Part shown: positions 40,177-48,819 of the stretch, piece by piece
Layout of the letters: every line of letters starts with the position of its first letter
Position numbering within the stretch: the first letter of the stretch is position 1
The notes under the pieces: model-generated
Database searches by the model: none
What the model was told of the DNA's origin: nothing
The model's input: only the letters and a program-made list of their open reading frames with translations
Program-made: the position numbers and the translations under genes
Assembly (NCBI RefSeq): GCF_001307765.1
Contig: NZ_LKBA01000001.1
Location: 186,001 to 250,000 of the forward strand
Origin: Aliiroseovarius crassostreae
Lineage (GTDB): Bacteria; Pseudomonadota; Alphaproteobacteria; Rhodobacterales; Rhodobacteraceae
Length of the DNA: 64,000 bases
Direction: 5' to 3'

Positions 40177-41202
40177 ATGCGCAGCAGCAAAACCATCCAT
40201 GTCATTTCGGCTCATGCCGAGGGGGAGGTCGGGGACGTGATTGTCGGTGGTGTTCTGCCCCCTCCGGGAGAGACGCTCTGGGATCAGCGCCGCTTTATTG
40301 CCGAAGACCAGACCCTGCGCAATTTCGTGTTGAATGAACCGCGCGGCGGGGTGTTTCGCCATGTGAACCTGTTGGTGCCGCCCAAACACCCTGAGGCCGA
40401 TGCCGCCTGGATCATCATGGAGCCGGAAGACACACCGCCCATGTCCGGGTCAAACTCGATCTGCGTGTCGACCGTGCTTCTGGACGGAGGGTTGATCCCG
40501 ATGCAGGAGCCGGTGACACATATGGTGCTGGAAGCGCCGGGTGGTCTGGTGCGGGTGCGTGCGGACTGCAAAGATGGAAAGGCCGAGCGGATCTATGTGC
40601 AAAACCTGCCAAGCTTTGCTGACAAAATGGATGTGCAGCTTGAGGTTGAGGGGCTGGGCACACTGACCGTGGACACTGCCTATGGTGGCGACAGTTTTGT
40701 GGTGGTGGACGCTGCCGCACTTGGCTTTGATATTGTCGAAGAGGAAGCCAAGGAGATTGCGCAGCTCGGGGTGAAAATCACCAATGCTGCCAATGAACAG
40801 CTGGGGCTTCATCACCCGGAAAACCCCGATTGGTCACATATTTCGTTCTGTGCCTTTTGCGGGCCGCTGAGTGAGACCGAAACCGGCCTGACCGGAAAGT
40901 CTGCCGTGGCGATCCAGCCCGGCAAGGTGGATCGCTCACCCACCGGCACGGCGGTGTCTGCCCGAATGGCGCTGATGGCGGCGCGTGGTCAGATGACAAA
41001 AGGGCAAAGTTTTGAGGCCGTTTCAATCATCGGCTCGCGGTTCACCGGGCAGATCGTTGGCAGCACCACGGTTGGTGATCGCCCGGCAATTATTCCGGAA
41101 ATATCGGGGCGCGGCTGGGTCACCGGCATTCACCAGCATATGCTTGATCCGTCGGATCCCTGGCCCGGAGGGTATCGACTGCGCGATACCTGGGGGGCCT
41201 AG
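40177..41202 (+). CDS. proline racemase homologue with Ser/Thr in place of both cysteines
   Basis: A 341-residue member of the proline racemase superfamily. The two catalytic positions differ: S90 in PPMSGSNSI and T256 in [10 protein letters not shown], where epimerases have Cys/Cys and known trans-3-hydroxy-L-proline dehydratases have Cys/Thr. A two-base racemisation mechanism is therefore unlikely. Dehydration of a 3-hydroxyproline is the best guess, because a pyrroline-2-carboxylate reductase-like gene follows. The length and fold blocks ([18 protein letters not shown]) are normal. Confidence 0.72.
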   Translation: MRSSKTIHVISAHAEGEVGDVIVGGVLPPPGETLWDQRRFIAEDQTLRNFVLNEPRGGVFRHVNLLVPPKHPEADAAWIIMEPEDTPPMSGSNSICVSTVLLDGGLIPMQEPVTHMVLEAPGGLVRVRADCKDGKAERIYVQNLPSFADKMDVQLEVEGLGTLTVDTAYGGDSFVVVDAAALGFDIVEEEAKEIAQLGVKITNAANEQLGLHHPENPDWSHISFCAFCGPLSETETGLTGKSAVAIQPGKVDRSPTGTAVSARMALMAARGQMTKGQSFEAVSIIGSRFTGQIVGSTTVGDRPAIIPEISGRGWVTGIHQHMLDPSDPWPGGYRLRDTWGA

Positions 41203-41238
41203 CTCCCCCCAACTTTCGAGGATTGGCGGGGAGGCAGC

Positions 41239-42243
41239 TTATGCTTTCAGCGCCAGAAGGTCCTGATAAAGCGCGTCTGGAAGTTCCACATACCCCCGCT
41301 CAAGATTGCGGGTGCGGGCTGCGAACCGGCGTTGTGAGGGAAGGCGCGCGCCCTGATCAATAATATCTGCAAACAGCCGCTCAGCGCGGGAATCATTTTC
41401 AACCACGCGGCCATTGCTGAAATGGGTGGGGTCAAAAGCCAAAAGGATCTCTCCGTGATAGGGCGCGCCACCTGCCCCATTGGCAAAATCCATGCTTTCC
41501 TTGCTGGTCAGGTCGTCAATCAGCGGGCCTGCCAAGAGTTCAATCATGATTGACAGGGCGGATCCCTTGTAGCCCCCGAAGGTGAGCATCGCCCCGTCCA
41601 TCGCCGCCTCCGGGTCGGTGGTGGGGGCGCCGTTCCTGTCGATGGCCACCCCGTCCGGCAGCGGTTTGCCGGCGCGTTTGTAAAGCTCGATCTCGCCGCG
41701 CGCAAAGCCGCTGGTCGCGAAGTCAAAGGTGAACGGGGTTTTGCCTATCCGCGGCCAGGAAAATGCGATCGGGTTGGTTCCAAGGCTGCCGCGGGTGCCG
41801 CCCGCAGGGGCCACCCAGGCATGGCTGGGCACCATGGCCAAAGCCGCGAGCCCTTCGGAGGAAAGCCTTTCCACCTCGGGCCAGAGGGCTGAAAAGTGAA
41901 AGCAATTGTTGATCGCCATTGCCGCCATCCCGTGCTTGCGGGTTTTTTCAATCAGCACGGGCAAGGCTTTTTCAAACGCCAAAAGGGACATGCCGCCACG
42001 CGCATTCACGCGGACAACGGCGCTTTCCGTATTGCTGAGTTCAGGTGCCACATGCCCATCAATCTGCCCTTGCGCCATGGTTTGCGCGCACATGAACAGG
42101 CGAAACAGCCCGTGGGACTGGCAATCGTCCAACTGACAGCGATAGAGCATTTCGGTGATGACGCGGGCATGGTCCGGGCCATAGCCCACATGCGCCAGAA
42201 TGTCCTGACACAAGGTTTTAACGTCTGCCAGTTTCAGCTGCAT
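41239..42243 (-). CDS. Ldh2/MDH-family reductase, likely 1-pyrroline-2-carboxylate reductase
   Basis: A 334-residue NAD(P)H enzyme of the malate/L-lactate/ureidoglycolate dehydrogenase family. Family blocks seen are LYRCQLDDCQSHGLFRL, NNCFHFSALWPEVERL, GTRGSLGTNPIAFSWPR and GGYKGSALSIMIELL. In this context it would reduce 1-pyrroline-2-carboxylate, from 3-hydroxyproline, to L-proline. The ATG at 42243 (MQLKLADVKTL) is the natural start; the frame from 42321 crosses the operator region. It is divergent from the regulator gene. Confidence 0.82.
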   Translation of the reverse strand: MQLKLADVKTLCQDILAHVGYGPDHARVITEMLYRCQLDDCQSHGLFRLFMCAQTMAQGQIDGHVAPELSNTESAVVRVNARGGMSLLAFEKALPVLIEKTRKHGMAAMAINNCFHFSALWPEVERLSSEGLAALAMVPSHAWVAPAGGTRGSLGTNPIAFSWPRIGKTPFTFDFATSGFARGEIELYKRAGKPLPDGVAIDRNGAPTTDPEAAMDGAMLTFGGYKGSALSIMIELLAGPLIDDLTSKESMDFANGAGGAPYHGEILLAFDPTHFSNGRVVENDSRAERLFADIIDQGARLPSQRRFAARTRNLERGYVELPDALYQDLLALKA

Positions 42244-42266
42244 GATTGCGGTTCCCTGTTTCTGAG

Positions 42267-42303
42267 CATATAGGCCTATATGATTTATGGATATTGGATA
42301 CAA
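42267..42303. promoter_or_regulatory. operator region between reductase and GntR genes
   Basis: It contains a perfect 16-bp palindrome CATATAGGCCTATATG (42267-42282) and TGGATATTGGATACAA (42288-42303), which shares TTGGATACAA with the site at 43145. It is well placed to control the divergent genes. Confidence 0.55.
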
Positions 42304-42413
42304 AAAGCGCATCCTTCCCACAATCCTTATTTCGGGTTTTCCGGCGTGGACTGAAGTGTTTATAGATAATTGAGTGGTTTACATCCAAAATACAAAATCC
42401 GCAGGGGGGGCAT

Positions 42414-43094
42414 ATGTCTGGGAAAAGAGCAGTGGTGAAGCAAAGCTTGCCCGAGTTGATTGCGAATGACCTACGCGAACGGATCCTCAGCGGTGAACTG
42501 AAAGAAGGCGAGGCAATCCGGCAGGAGCTGCTTGCAGATGAGTATGGCGTGTCGCGCATGCCAGTGCGGGAGGCGCTGAAACGGCTCAGTGCGGAAGGGC
42601 TGGTGATGTGGGAAAACCATCGCGGGGGGTCTGTCATCAAGCATTCCTTGCGGGAAATCGGTGAGATTTTCGATCTGCGGATGCTGATCGAGGTGGATCT
42701 GTTCCGCCATTCCATTCCCGCGATGACCGAGGGTGACTTTCTTCGGTGCGAGAAGCTGCTGGATGAAATGGCGGTCTCTTACCAGGATGATGATGTCAGC
42801 CGTTGGGGCAAGCTGAATTTCGACTATCATTGTGCGCTATATGCCGCTGCGAAGCGCCCGTTGTCAGATGAAATCCTGGCCCGTCTCAGTGTGCATTCGG
42901 ATCGGTATGTGCGGATCCATCTCAGTGTGATGAAGCAACGCGAGCCGGCGAAGGAAGAGCATCGGAAACTGTTGGAGCTGGCGAAATCGGGTTCTGTGGA
43001 TCAGGCTTGTGCTTTGCTTGAACGCCATATCGAGCGCACCAAATCCTCTTTGTTGGAATTGATTGCAGCGCAACGCGCGGCTGAGGAAGGGTAA
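42414..43094 (+). CDS. GntR-family (FadR/FCD) transcriptional regulator
   Basis: A 226-residue regulator with an N-terminal winged helix (LPELIANDLRERILSGELKEGEAIRQELLADEYGVSRMPVREALKRLSAEGLV) and a helical FCD effector domain (~85-215). The FCD metal/ligand positions appear in FDLRMLIEVDLFRHSI, NFDYHCALYAAA and EEHRKLLELA. It is embedded in the hydroxyproline cluster with repeated TTGGAT sites upstream of each unit, so it probably represses the cluster until a pyrroline or hydroxyproline effector binds. Confidence 0.9.
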   Translation: MSGKRAVVKQSLPELIANDLRERILSGELKEGEAIRQELLADEYGVSRMPVREALKRLSAEGLVMWENHRGGSVIKHSLREIGEIFDLRMLIEVDLFRHSIPAMTEGDFLRCEKLLDEMAVSYQDDDVSRWGKLNFDYHCALYAAAKRPLSDEILARLSVHSDRYVRIHLSVMKQREPAKEEHRKLLELAKSGSVDQACALLERHIERTKSSLLELIAAQRAAEEG

Positions 43095-43144
43095 CTCGTG
43101 TTCCTGAGGGGGCGGAGGGAATGAGGCTTGCAGCGCTCCTAAAA

Positions 43145-43160
43145 TTGGATACAATATCCA
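43145..43160. promoter_or_regulatory. GntR operator-like site upstream of semialdehyde dehydrogenase
   Basis: TTGGATACAATATCCA holds inverted half-sites TGGATA (43146-43151) and TATCCA (43155-43160) around a three-base spacer, about 65 bases before the dehydrogenase start. Confidence 0.55.
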
Positions 43161-43223
43161 CTAAATGCACCGCGTGCGTCCCAATCGGGCCGTTCGCCAC
43201 TTAATCTGCTCACGGGAACACAA

Positions 43224-44741
43224 ATGACGATCTTCAAACCGCATGGAAAACACCTTGTCGCCGGCAGCTGGACAGATGGGGATCAGAGCTTTGCCTCCAG
43301 CCCGGCCCATGGTCCAAGCCATGACTTTGCAGTGGGGCGCGTCGCGGATGTGAATGCCGCCGCACAAGCCGCCGAAACTGCATTCTGGAGCTTTGGCTAC
43401 TCCTCTCGCGAAACCCGCGCCGCATTCCTCAATGCGATTGCGGATGAAATCGAGGCGCGGGCCGAGATGATCACCGAAATCGGCACCCAGGAGACCGGTC
43501 TGCCTGAGGCGCGCCTGCAAGGGGAGCGGGGCCGCACAACCGGCCAGTTGCGCCTGTTTGCAGACCATATCCTGCAAGGGGACTATCTGGACCGACGTCA
43601 TGACCCGGCTTTGCCCAATCGCGCGCCCCTGCCGCGCCCGGATCTGAAAATGGTGCAACGCCCGATTGGTCCGGTTGCCGTGTTTGGTGCCTCCAATTTC
43701 CCTCTGGCCTTTTCGACGGCGGGAGGGGACACCGCAGCGGCCCTGGCGGCAGGCTGTCCGGTGGTGGTGAAAGGCCACTCGGCCCATCCCGGAACCGGCG
43801 AAATCATTGCGGAGGCGATCCATGCGGCGATTGCCAAATGTGACCTTGATCCCGGTGTGTTCAGCCTGATCCAGGGCGGGGATCGCGCCGTTGGCGCCGC
43901 TTTGGTGCAGCACCCGTTGATCAAGGCGGTCGGCTTTACCGGGTCGCTTGCGGGTGGGCGTGCCCTGTTTGATCTTTGTGCCGCCCGCCCGGAGCCAATC
44001 CCGTTCTTTGGTGAGTTGGGATCCGTCAACCCGATGTTCATTCTGGATCATGCTTTGGCAGGCCGCGGAGAGCAGATCGCCACGGGCTGGGCAGGGTCGC
44101 TCAGCATGGGAGCAGGGCAATTCTGCACCAACCCCGGGATCGCCATCCTGCGTGCAGGACCAGAGGCAGAGGCCTTCACCGTAACCGCCCAGACCGCGCT
44201 GGCCCAGGTCGGTGCGCAGACCATGCTGACCGACGGGATCGCCAGCGCCTATCGCGACGGTCAGCGACGTGTCGCATCCACAGCAGGGGTGCAGGAAGTG
44301 CTGACGAGCATGTGTGATCAGCGCGATGCGACCCCATATCTTTACAAGACCACGGCCAAGACATGGCTTGCAAACGAGGCTCTTGCAGAAGAGGTGTTTG
44401 GCCCGCTGGGGGTGATTGTCGAAGTCGACACCGTGGAGGAGATGCGCGAGATTGCGATGCACCTGCAAGGTCAGCTGACATGCACTTTGCATATGGATGA
44501 TGCGGATATGGCCAGCGCCCAATCCCTCATGCCCATCCTTGAGCGCAAGGCAGGCCGGGTGTTGGCCAATGGGTTCCCGACAGGTGTGGAAGTGGCAGAT
44601 ACGATGGTGCATGGCGGACCTTACCCTGCCTCGACCAATTTCGGTGCAACTTCGGTTGGCACTTTGTCGATCCGGCGTTTCCTGCGGCCTGTGTGCTATC
44701 AGAATATGCCAGATGCGCTGGTGCCGGAGCAAGGTGCCTGA
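43224..44741 (+). CDS. 2-oxoglutarate semialdehyde dehydrogenase (NADP+)
   Basis: A 505-residue aldehyde dehydrogenase. The catalytic residues are E264 (FFGELGSVNP) and C301 (GAGQFCTNPG), and the cofactor segment is VFGASNFPLAFSTAGGDT. The sequence is of the KGSADH type, as in hydroxyproline and aldarate catabolism. It oxidises the product of the DapA-family deaminase to 2-oxoglutarate, feeding the TCA cycle. A strong terminator follows. Confidence 0.9.
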   Translation: MTIFKPHGKHLVAGSWTDGDQSFASSPAHGPSHDFAVGRVADVNAAAQAAETAFWSFGYSSRETRAAFLNAIADEIEARAEMITEIGTQETGLPEARLQGERGRTTGQLRLFADHILQGDYLDRRHDPALPNRAPLPRPDLKMVQRPIGPVAVFGASNFPLAFSTAGGDTAAALAAGCPVVVKGHSAHPGTGEIIAEAIHAAIAKCDLDPGVFSLIQGGDRAVGAALVQHPLIKAVGFTGSLAGGRALFDLCAARPEPIPFFGELGSVNPMFILDHALAGRGEQIATGWAGSLSMGAGQFCTNPGIAILRAGPEAEAFTVTAQTALAQVGAQTMLTDGIASAYRDGQRRVASTAGVQEVLTSMCDQRDATPYLYKTTAKTWLANEALAEEVFGPLGVIVEVDTVEEMREIAMHLQGQLTCTLHMDDADMASAQSLMPILERKAGRVLANGFPTGVEVADTMVHGGPYPASTNFGATSVGTLSIRRFLRPVCYQNMPDALVPEQGA

Positions 44742-44797
44742 TGCGGAAAGGATCACGCCCGAGGGCCGCCTGAAGCATTCCGGATTATCGGACAGAC

Positions 44798-44828
44798 AAA
44801 GGCCCGAGAGAGTTTCTCTCGGGCCTTT
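44798..44828 (+). terminator. intrinsic terminator of the semialdehyde dehydrogenase gene
   Basis: AAAGGCCCGAGAG (44798-44810) pairs with CTCTCGGGCCTTT (44816-44828), a perfect 13-bp stem with a five-base loop. Confidence 0.88.
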
Positions 44829-44960
44829 ACTGCGGGTTTAAGTAAAATTCCTGAAGTTTGGCATTCCAGTTGATAGGCCAACGTAACAAACGCCGTGTCT
44901 GACGCCAGGTCTTATAAGGTTTTGACTGCGCCGGGTTTGCCGGAGGCTTATTTGTTTTAG

Positions 44961-45305
44961 TTACGCTGCCATGTCTGATCTTTCCAGATCTGCATAGAAG
45001 TTTGCCTCTGCTTCGGCTGGCGGGATGTTCCCGACAGGCTCCAGCAGGCGGCGGTTATTGAACCAATCCACCCATTCGAGGGTGGCGTATTCGACGGCCT
45101 CAAAGCTGCGCCATGGCCCGCGTCTGTGACTGACTTCGGCTTTTAACAGGCCGTTGATCGTTTCGGCCATCGCGTTGTCATACGCGTCTCCCACACTGCC
45201 GACTGACGGAGCAATCTTCGCCTCTGCCAACCGCTCAGTGTACTTGATCGATAGATATTGCGACCCGCGATCGGAGTGATGCGCGTCTATGAACGCGTAC
45301 CTCAC
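44961..45305 (-). pseudogene. IS3-family transposase OrfB, internally deleted
   Basis: A 114-residue remnant of an rve/DDE integrase. Its first six residues (MRYAFI) are an OrfB start, but they join directly to the late catalytic region HHSDRGSQYLSIKYTERLAE, then DNAMAETINGLLKAE with the catalytic glutamate, and EWVDWFNNRRLLEPVGNIPP. The middle of OrfB, including the first catalytic aspartate, is missing, so it cannot transpose. Confidence 0.85.
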
Positions 45306-45581
45306 TCACCGCCCGGCAGGGTATTGCGCAGCAATGTCCCGAGAGGGATGCATCCCTGGCGAAGGACGCGTTCGACCATTGTCCTCGGACCAATGGCGGA
45401 AAATGGTCTCACCCTTTGTTAGGACGTCGCGTTCCTCCGTGACCCGGGCTACCTCTTTCTTGAGACGGCGAACTTCGGCTTCTATGATCAGCTGCAGGAC
45501 GGCTTTAGCGACGCTGCGTAGAAAGTCGCCGCCATCCTGCTTTGCGAGCAGTTCGGAAAGGTCCATGTTGGTTTTGGTCAT
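45306..45581 (-). pseudogene. chimeric IS256 N-terminus fused to IS3 OrfA fragment
   Basis: The first ~37 residues (MTKTNMDLSELLAKQDGGDF ... LQLIIEAEV) are the start of an IS256/Mutator-type transposase. From about residue 38, RRLKKEVARVTEERDVLTKG is the C-terminal coiled coil of an IS3 OrfA. The reading frame then runs into a hairpin element and stops. It is a mosaic of two insertion sequences, not a working gene. Confidence 0.78.
45308..45347 (+). repeat. IS-associated hairpin element, copy 1
   Basis: The frame GCCCGGCAGGGT is followed by ATTGC-GCA-GCAAT and GTCCCGAGAGGG. It matches copy 2 at 48828-48868 everywhere except the stem, where changes are compensated. It is opposite in orientation to the transposase fragments that flank it. 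Confidence 0.78.
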
Positions 45582-45759
45582 CGGGGTCTCTGTGTGGGCA
45601 AATCTGATTCAGGCCCGCGCCCCTACTCTAAGCTCCGATAGCGGTCGTGGTTCAACTATCGCTCACAGATCTATTCCATTCCCCAACGGATTGTAGTAAT
45701 TTGTGTAAGCAGTATCTGGATTAAAGATCTCCCGTTCAACAGGGGCATTAAAGAGCAAT

Positions 45760-47715
45760 ATGAAACGTTTTCTTGCAGTCTGCACCGTCAAGAATGAAGG
45801 TGCCTTTTTTCTGGAATGGCTGGCTTGGAACCGGATAGTTGGCTTCACTGACTTCCTAGTTTTCCAGAATGATTCAACGGATGGAACAAAAGACCTGCTG
45901 CAGCTCCTAGACGAGCGCGGTTTGATCCATTTCATCGATAATGACGGTGCAAGTTTTGCCTCTCCGCAACGGTATTCCTATAGGCAAGCGAGCCAGTCCA
46001 AGTTATTTAAGTCCGCAGACTGGGCCATGGCGCTTGATATCGACGAGTTTCCGGTCATCAGCGTTGGCGACGGCACTATGACCGCTCTATTGTCACATTA
46101 TCCTGACGATGCCGATGAAATCCGTATGAACTGGCGGAATTTTGGGTGCAGCGGGCATGTTTCTCTTTCAACAGACCTAGTGACCGAACGTTTTCAGACC
46201 TGCCACACGTCAGACAATCAGAAGGCTTTTAAGCTCCCGACAAAAACGCTGTTTCGCCCTACATCTTTTCATCGTTTCGGGGTGCATTCACCGAAGTCGC
46301 CACAGAAATCCGACTGGAACGCTTATGATGGCTCCCGCAATGCGCTGTCCAATCCACAGGACATCAACGTGGGCTTTGCAGATGGCGAGGGCCAGAAATA
46401 CGCGGCCCTTTATCATTACATCGTCAAAGATATCGCGAGTTTTACCCTGAAATGTGATCGCGGCAAGTCAGGTCACGTGAACCGCGAGATGAAGGCGCGC
46501 TATTGGCGTCATTGGGCTCCGAAAGGAGGCCACGATGACACCCTCGCAAAGCAAGCGCATAGGATTAGGGAAGAGATTGACCAAATCGACGCCGCCTGCG
46601 ATGGTAAAGCGCTGCCCATTCAGGCCAGCGCACAAGCTTGGCGCGAGATGCGATTTCATGAGTTGATGAAGCAAGAAGAATATGTCGTCATGATGCGAGA
46701 TATTTGCGCCCATGAACAGCTGGATGTCCCCAGTTTTGTGCCAGAACTATCCACGCTTAATACACAAAACGACCCTCAACCCAAAGTCGGACAGCCTGCT
46801 AAAGACATCCCCCAAAAATCAGCCATCAATCTCAATTTTAGCGAGATAAGGGATCTTGCATCACAGCGCGGAGGGGAGTTTCATGAGACAGAGAATTATG
46901 CGGTAGTTCATTTGCCCGGCAAAGACCGGCTTCTATGCGGGTTTGACAACCTGTCCTCAATCAAATCCGAAGGACCACGCAAGCCTTGGGCTTTTGAACT
47001 GGCCGAAAGCCACGGCTGGGGGATGTTGGGGGTGATGGTCAAGCGTAATGATTGGTATCAGTCCCCGGATCTGGTCCCCGTCATGGAAGGATTGCAGGAG
47101 CGCGGCGTGTTTTCCTCCTATCCCGCCGTGACCATGTATGGCGCTTCAATGGGAGCATTCGGTGCGGCCACGTTTGCCCGATTGGCGCCAGGCTGTACGG
47201 TGGTGGCCTTTGCTCCGCAGTCTACTTTGGCTGCTGATCTCGCTCCATTTGAAAAACGTTATAAATTTGCCAAGAAAATCACAGATTGGTCAACCGGTCC
47301 TTATCGCGATGCAGCGGAGGGGATCCGCGCTGCTGGTAAGGCCTATCTGGTACATGATCCGTTGATCGCGATGGACCGCAGCCATGTGGAGCGTCTGGCG
47401 GGTGAGAACACAGTTGATCTGCGCTGGCCCTATCTGACCCACAAGATCCCCCCCGCATTTCGGCGCATGAAAATCCTGAAACCTATGGCGCTTGAGATGA
47501 TACAAGGCACGATGTGCGAAGCTCGGTTTTTCGAGCTATTGCGCGCCCGCAAAACTTGCACCGCTTATCTGGTCAGAATGCTCGATGGAGCCGCCGACCG
47601 GGGGCATGCCAAACTGGGGCTTGCTGCGATGAAAAAGGTCCGGGAACGGCAGGACAATTGGCGACTACGTCAAATCGAGCGGAAGTTGCTCCGTAGCCAT
47701 GATCAGCCCACATAA
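45760..47715 (+). CDS. two-domain protein: family 2 glycosyltransferase plus hydrolase-like domain
   Basis: A 651-residue protein. Residues ~1-320 form a PF13704-type glycosyltransferase (AVCTVKNEGAFFLEWLAWNR; metal-binding DIDEF at 93-97; FHRFGVHSPK). After a linker (~325-345), residues ~350-560 look like an alpha/beta-hydrolase fold with a nucleophile-elbow-like GASMG (461-465) and no signal peptide. It probably decorates a surface polysaccharide. It lies between two IS remnants, suggesting transfer. Confidence 0.75.
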   Translation: MKRFLAVCTVKNEGAFFLEWLAWNRIVGFTDFLVFQNDSTDGTKDLLQLLDERGLIHFIDNDGASFASPQRYSYRQASQSKLFKSADWAMALDIDEFPVISVGDGTMTALLSHYPDDADEIRMNWRNFGCSGHVSLSTDLVTERFQTCHTSDNQKAFKLPTKTLFRPTSFHRFGVHSPKSPQKSDWNAYDGSRNALSNPQDINVGFADGEGQKYAALYHYIVKDIASFTLKCDRGKSGHVNREMKARYWRHWAPKGGHDDTLAKQAHRIREEIDQIDAACDGKALPIQASAQAWREMRFHELMKQEEYVVMMRDICAHEQLDVPSFVPELSTLNTQNDPQPKVGQPAKDIPQKSAINLNFSEIRDLASQRGGEFHETENYAVVHLPGKDRLLCGFDNLSSIKSEGPRKPWAFELAESHGWGMLGVMVKRNDWYQSPDLVPVMEGLQERGVFSSYPAVTMYGASMGAFGAATFARLAPGCTVVAFAPQSTLAADLAPFEKRYKFAKKITDWSTGPYRDAAEGIRAAGKAYLVHDPLIAMDRSHVERLAGENTVDLRWPYLTHKIPPAFRRMKILKPMALEMIQGTMCEARFFELLRARKTCTAYLVRMLDGAADRGHAKLGLAAMKKVRERQDNWRLRQIERKLLRSHDQPT

Positions 47716-47841
47716 TTGGTCGAGTATGAACACTCGTGCATGATTGGTCTGTTTCAGTATCCACTCATTGGCCTAAATCTTCCGACCTCCAGTCGGATCC
47801 GCTTTAATGCCGTGGAAGTTTACTCAAAAGGCCGAAACGAA

Positions 47842-48417
47842 ATGAAAAAGCTACTGATAATTCTGTCTGTTTGTATTCTTTCCGCGTGTGAGATGATCGC
47901 TGTCACTGCCCTCAACATGGTAGAAACAACCGAGTTTCAGGTTGAAGGGACCACTTTGCTTATGACTGGAGAAATCAATAGCAAAACACTTGATCAATTC
48001 GAGGATATCTACCGGCAAAACCCGCAGATCAGAACACTTGTCGAACTCGATGTTCCGGGATCGTTAGACGACGATACCATGATTGCTCTGGCCTATAGGG
48101 TTCGAGAGCTTGGATTAAACACTCACTTGAGAGCAACCAGCGAGATATACTCAGGTGGCGTTGACCTGTTTCTCGCGGGCATACAGCGCTCTATCGAAAG
48201 TGGAGCCATCATTGGTGTGCATTCCTGGTCCGATGGTCGGCGTGATGCCTATGAATATCCAAGGGACGCTCCAGAACATGAACAAAACAGAAGATACATC
48301 GAAGACATGCTCGGCTCTGATGAATTCTATTGGTTCACGATATACGCAGCTCCTGCCAATGGTATCCACGTCATGACTGAAGTGGAGATACAAAGGTTCG
48401 ACCTCGAAACAAGATGA
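47842..48417 (+). CDS. COG3904-like lipoprotein with ClpP/crotonase-type fold
   Basis: A 191-residue protein with a lipoprotein signal (MKKLLIILSVCILSAC, lipobox LSAC, modified cysteine at residue 16). The mature part (LLMTGEINSKTLDQFEDI, LVELDVPGSLDDDTMIALAYRVRELG, EIYSGGVDLFLAGIQRSI, GAIIGVHSW) resembles COG3904 periplasmic proteins with a ClpP-like fold. A serine is present in YSGGVDLFLAG, but the full catalytic triad is not certain. The start at 47842 is chosen for the signal peptide. It may be co-expressed with the glycosyltransferase. Confidence 0.72.
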   Translation: MKKLLIILSVCILSACEMIAVTALNMVETTEFQVEGTTLLMTGEINSKTLDQFEDIYRQNPQIRTLVELDVPGSLDDDTMIALAYRVRELGLNTHLRATSEIYSGGVDLFLAGIQRSIESGAIIGVHSWSDGRRDAYEYPRDAPEHEQNRRYIEDMLGSDEFYWFTIYAAPANGIHVMTEVEIQRFDLETR

Positions 48418-48537
48418 AAATTGCGTAAGCGTCCGTTGAACCCGACCTAACGAGGCCATGCTGTGTGCGCTAAGTGGACCTGTCGCGGTTTGATGCCGCT
48501 CCTTTGATAGCATTTACTGCAACAAAGGAGACCGACT

Positions 48538-48819
48538 ATGGGACTGAAACGGACGGACGAATTCCGCCAGGATGCGATGCGGATCGTGCTGACGAGTGGG
48601 CTTGCGCGTAAACAGGTGGCTCACGATCTGGGCGTTGGCCTATCGACATTGAACAAGTGGGGCACGGCGCATCGCGACACTGAGGTGGTGTCGGACAAAG
48701 ACCTCGAGCTTGCGCGGGAGAACGAACGACTTCGGCGCGAGATCCGCATCCTCAAGGAGGAGAGGGAGATCTTAAAAAAGCAACGCAGTTCTTCGCGGGC
48801 CAAAAGCCATGAGGTTTAG
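48538..48819 (+). CDS. IS3-family transposase OrfA
   Basis: A 93-residue helix-turn-helix protein (RTDEFRQDAMRIVLTSGLARKQVAHDLGVGLSTLNKW) with a C-terminal coiled coil (ENERLRREIRILKEEREILKK). It appears complete or nearly so, but without intact OrfB it cannot mobilise the element. Confidence 0.88.
   Translation: MGLKRTDEFRQDAMRIVLTSGLARKQVAHDLGVGLSTLNKWGTAHRDTEVVSDKDLELARENERLRREIRILKEEREILKKQRSSSRAKSHEV

Noticed and set aside
45289-45696. A plus-strand 135-codon frame across the first IS remnant
   Set aside because: It is the complement of transposase fragments and the hairpin element, with no homology and no ribosome-binding site.
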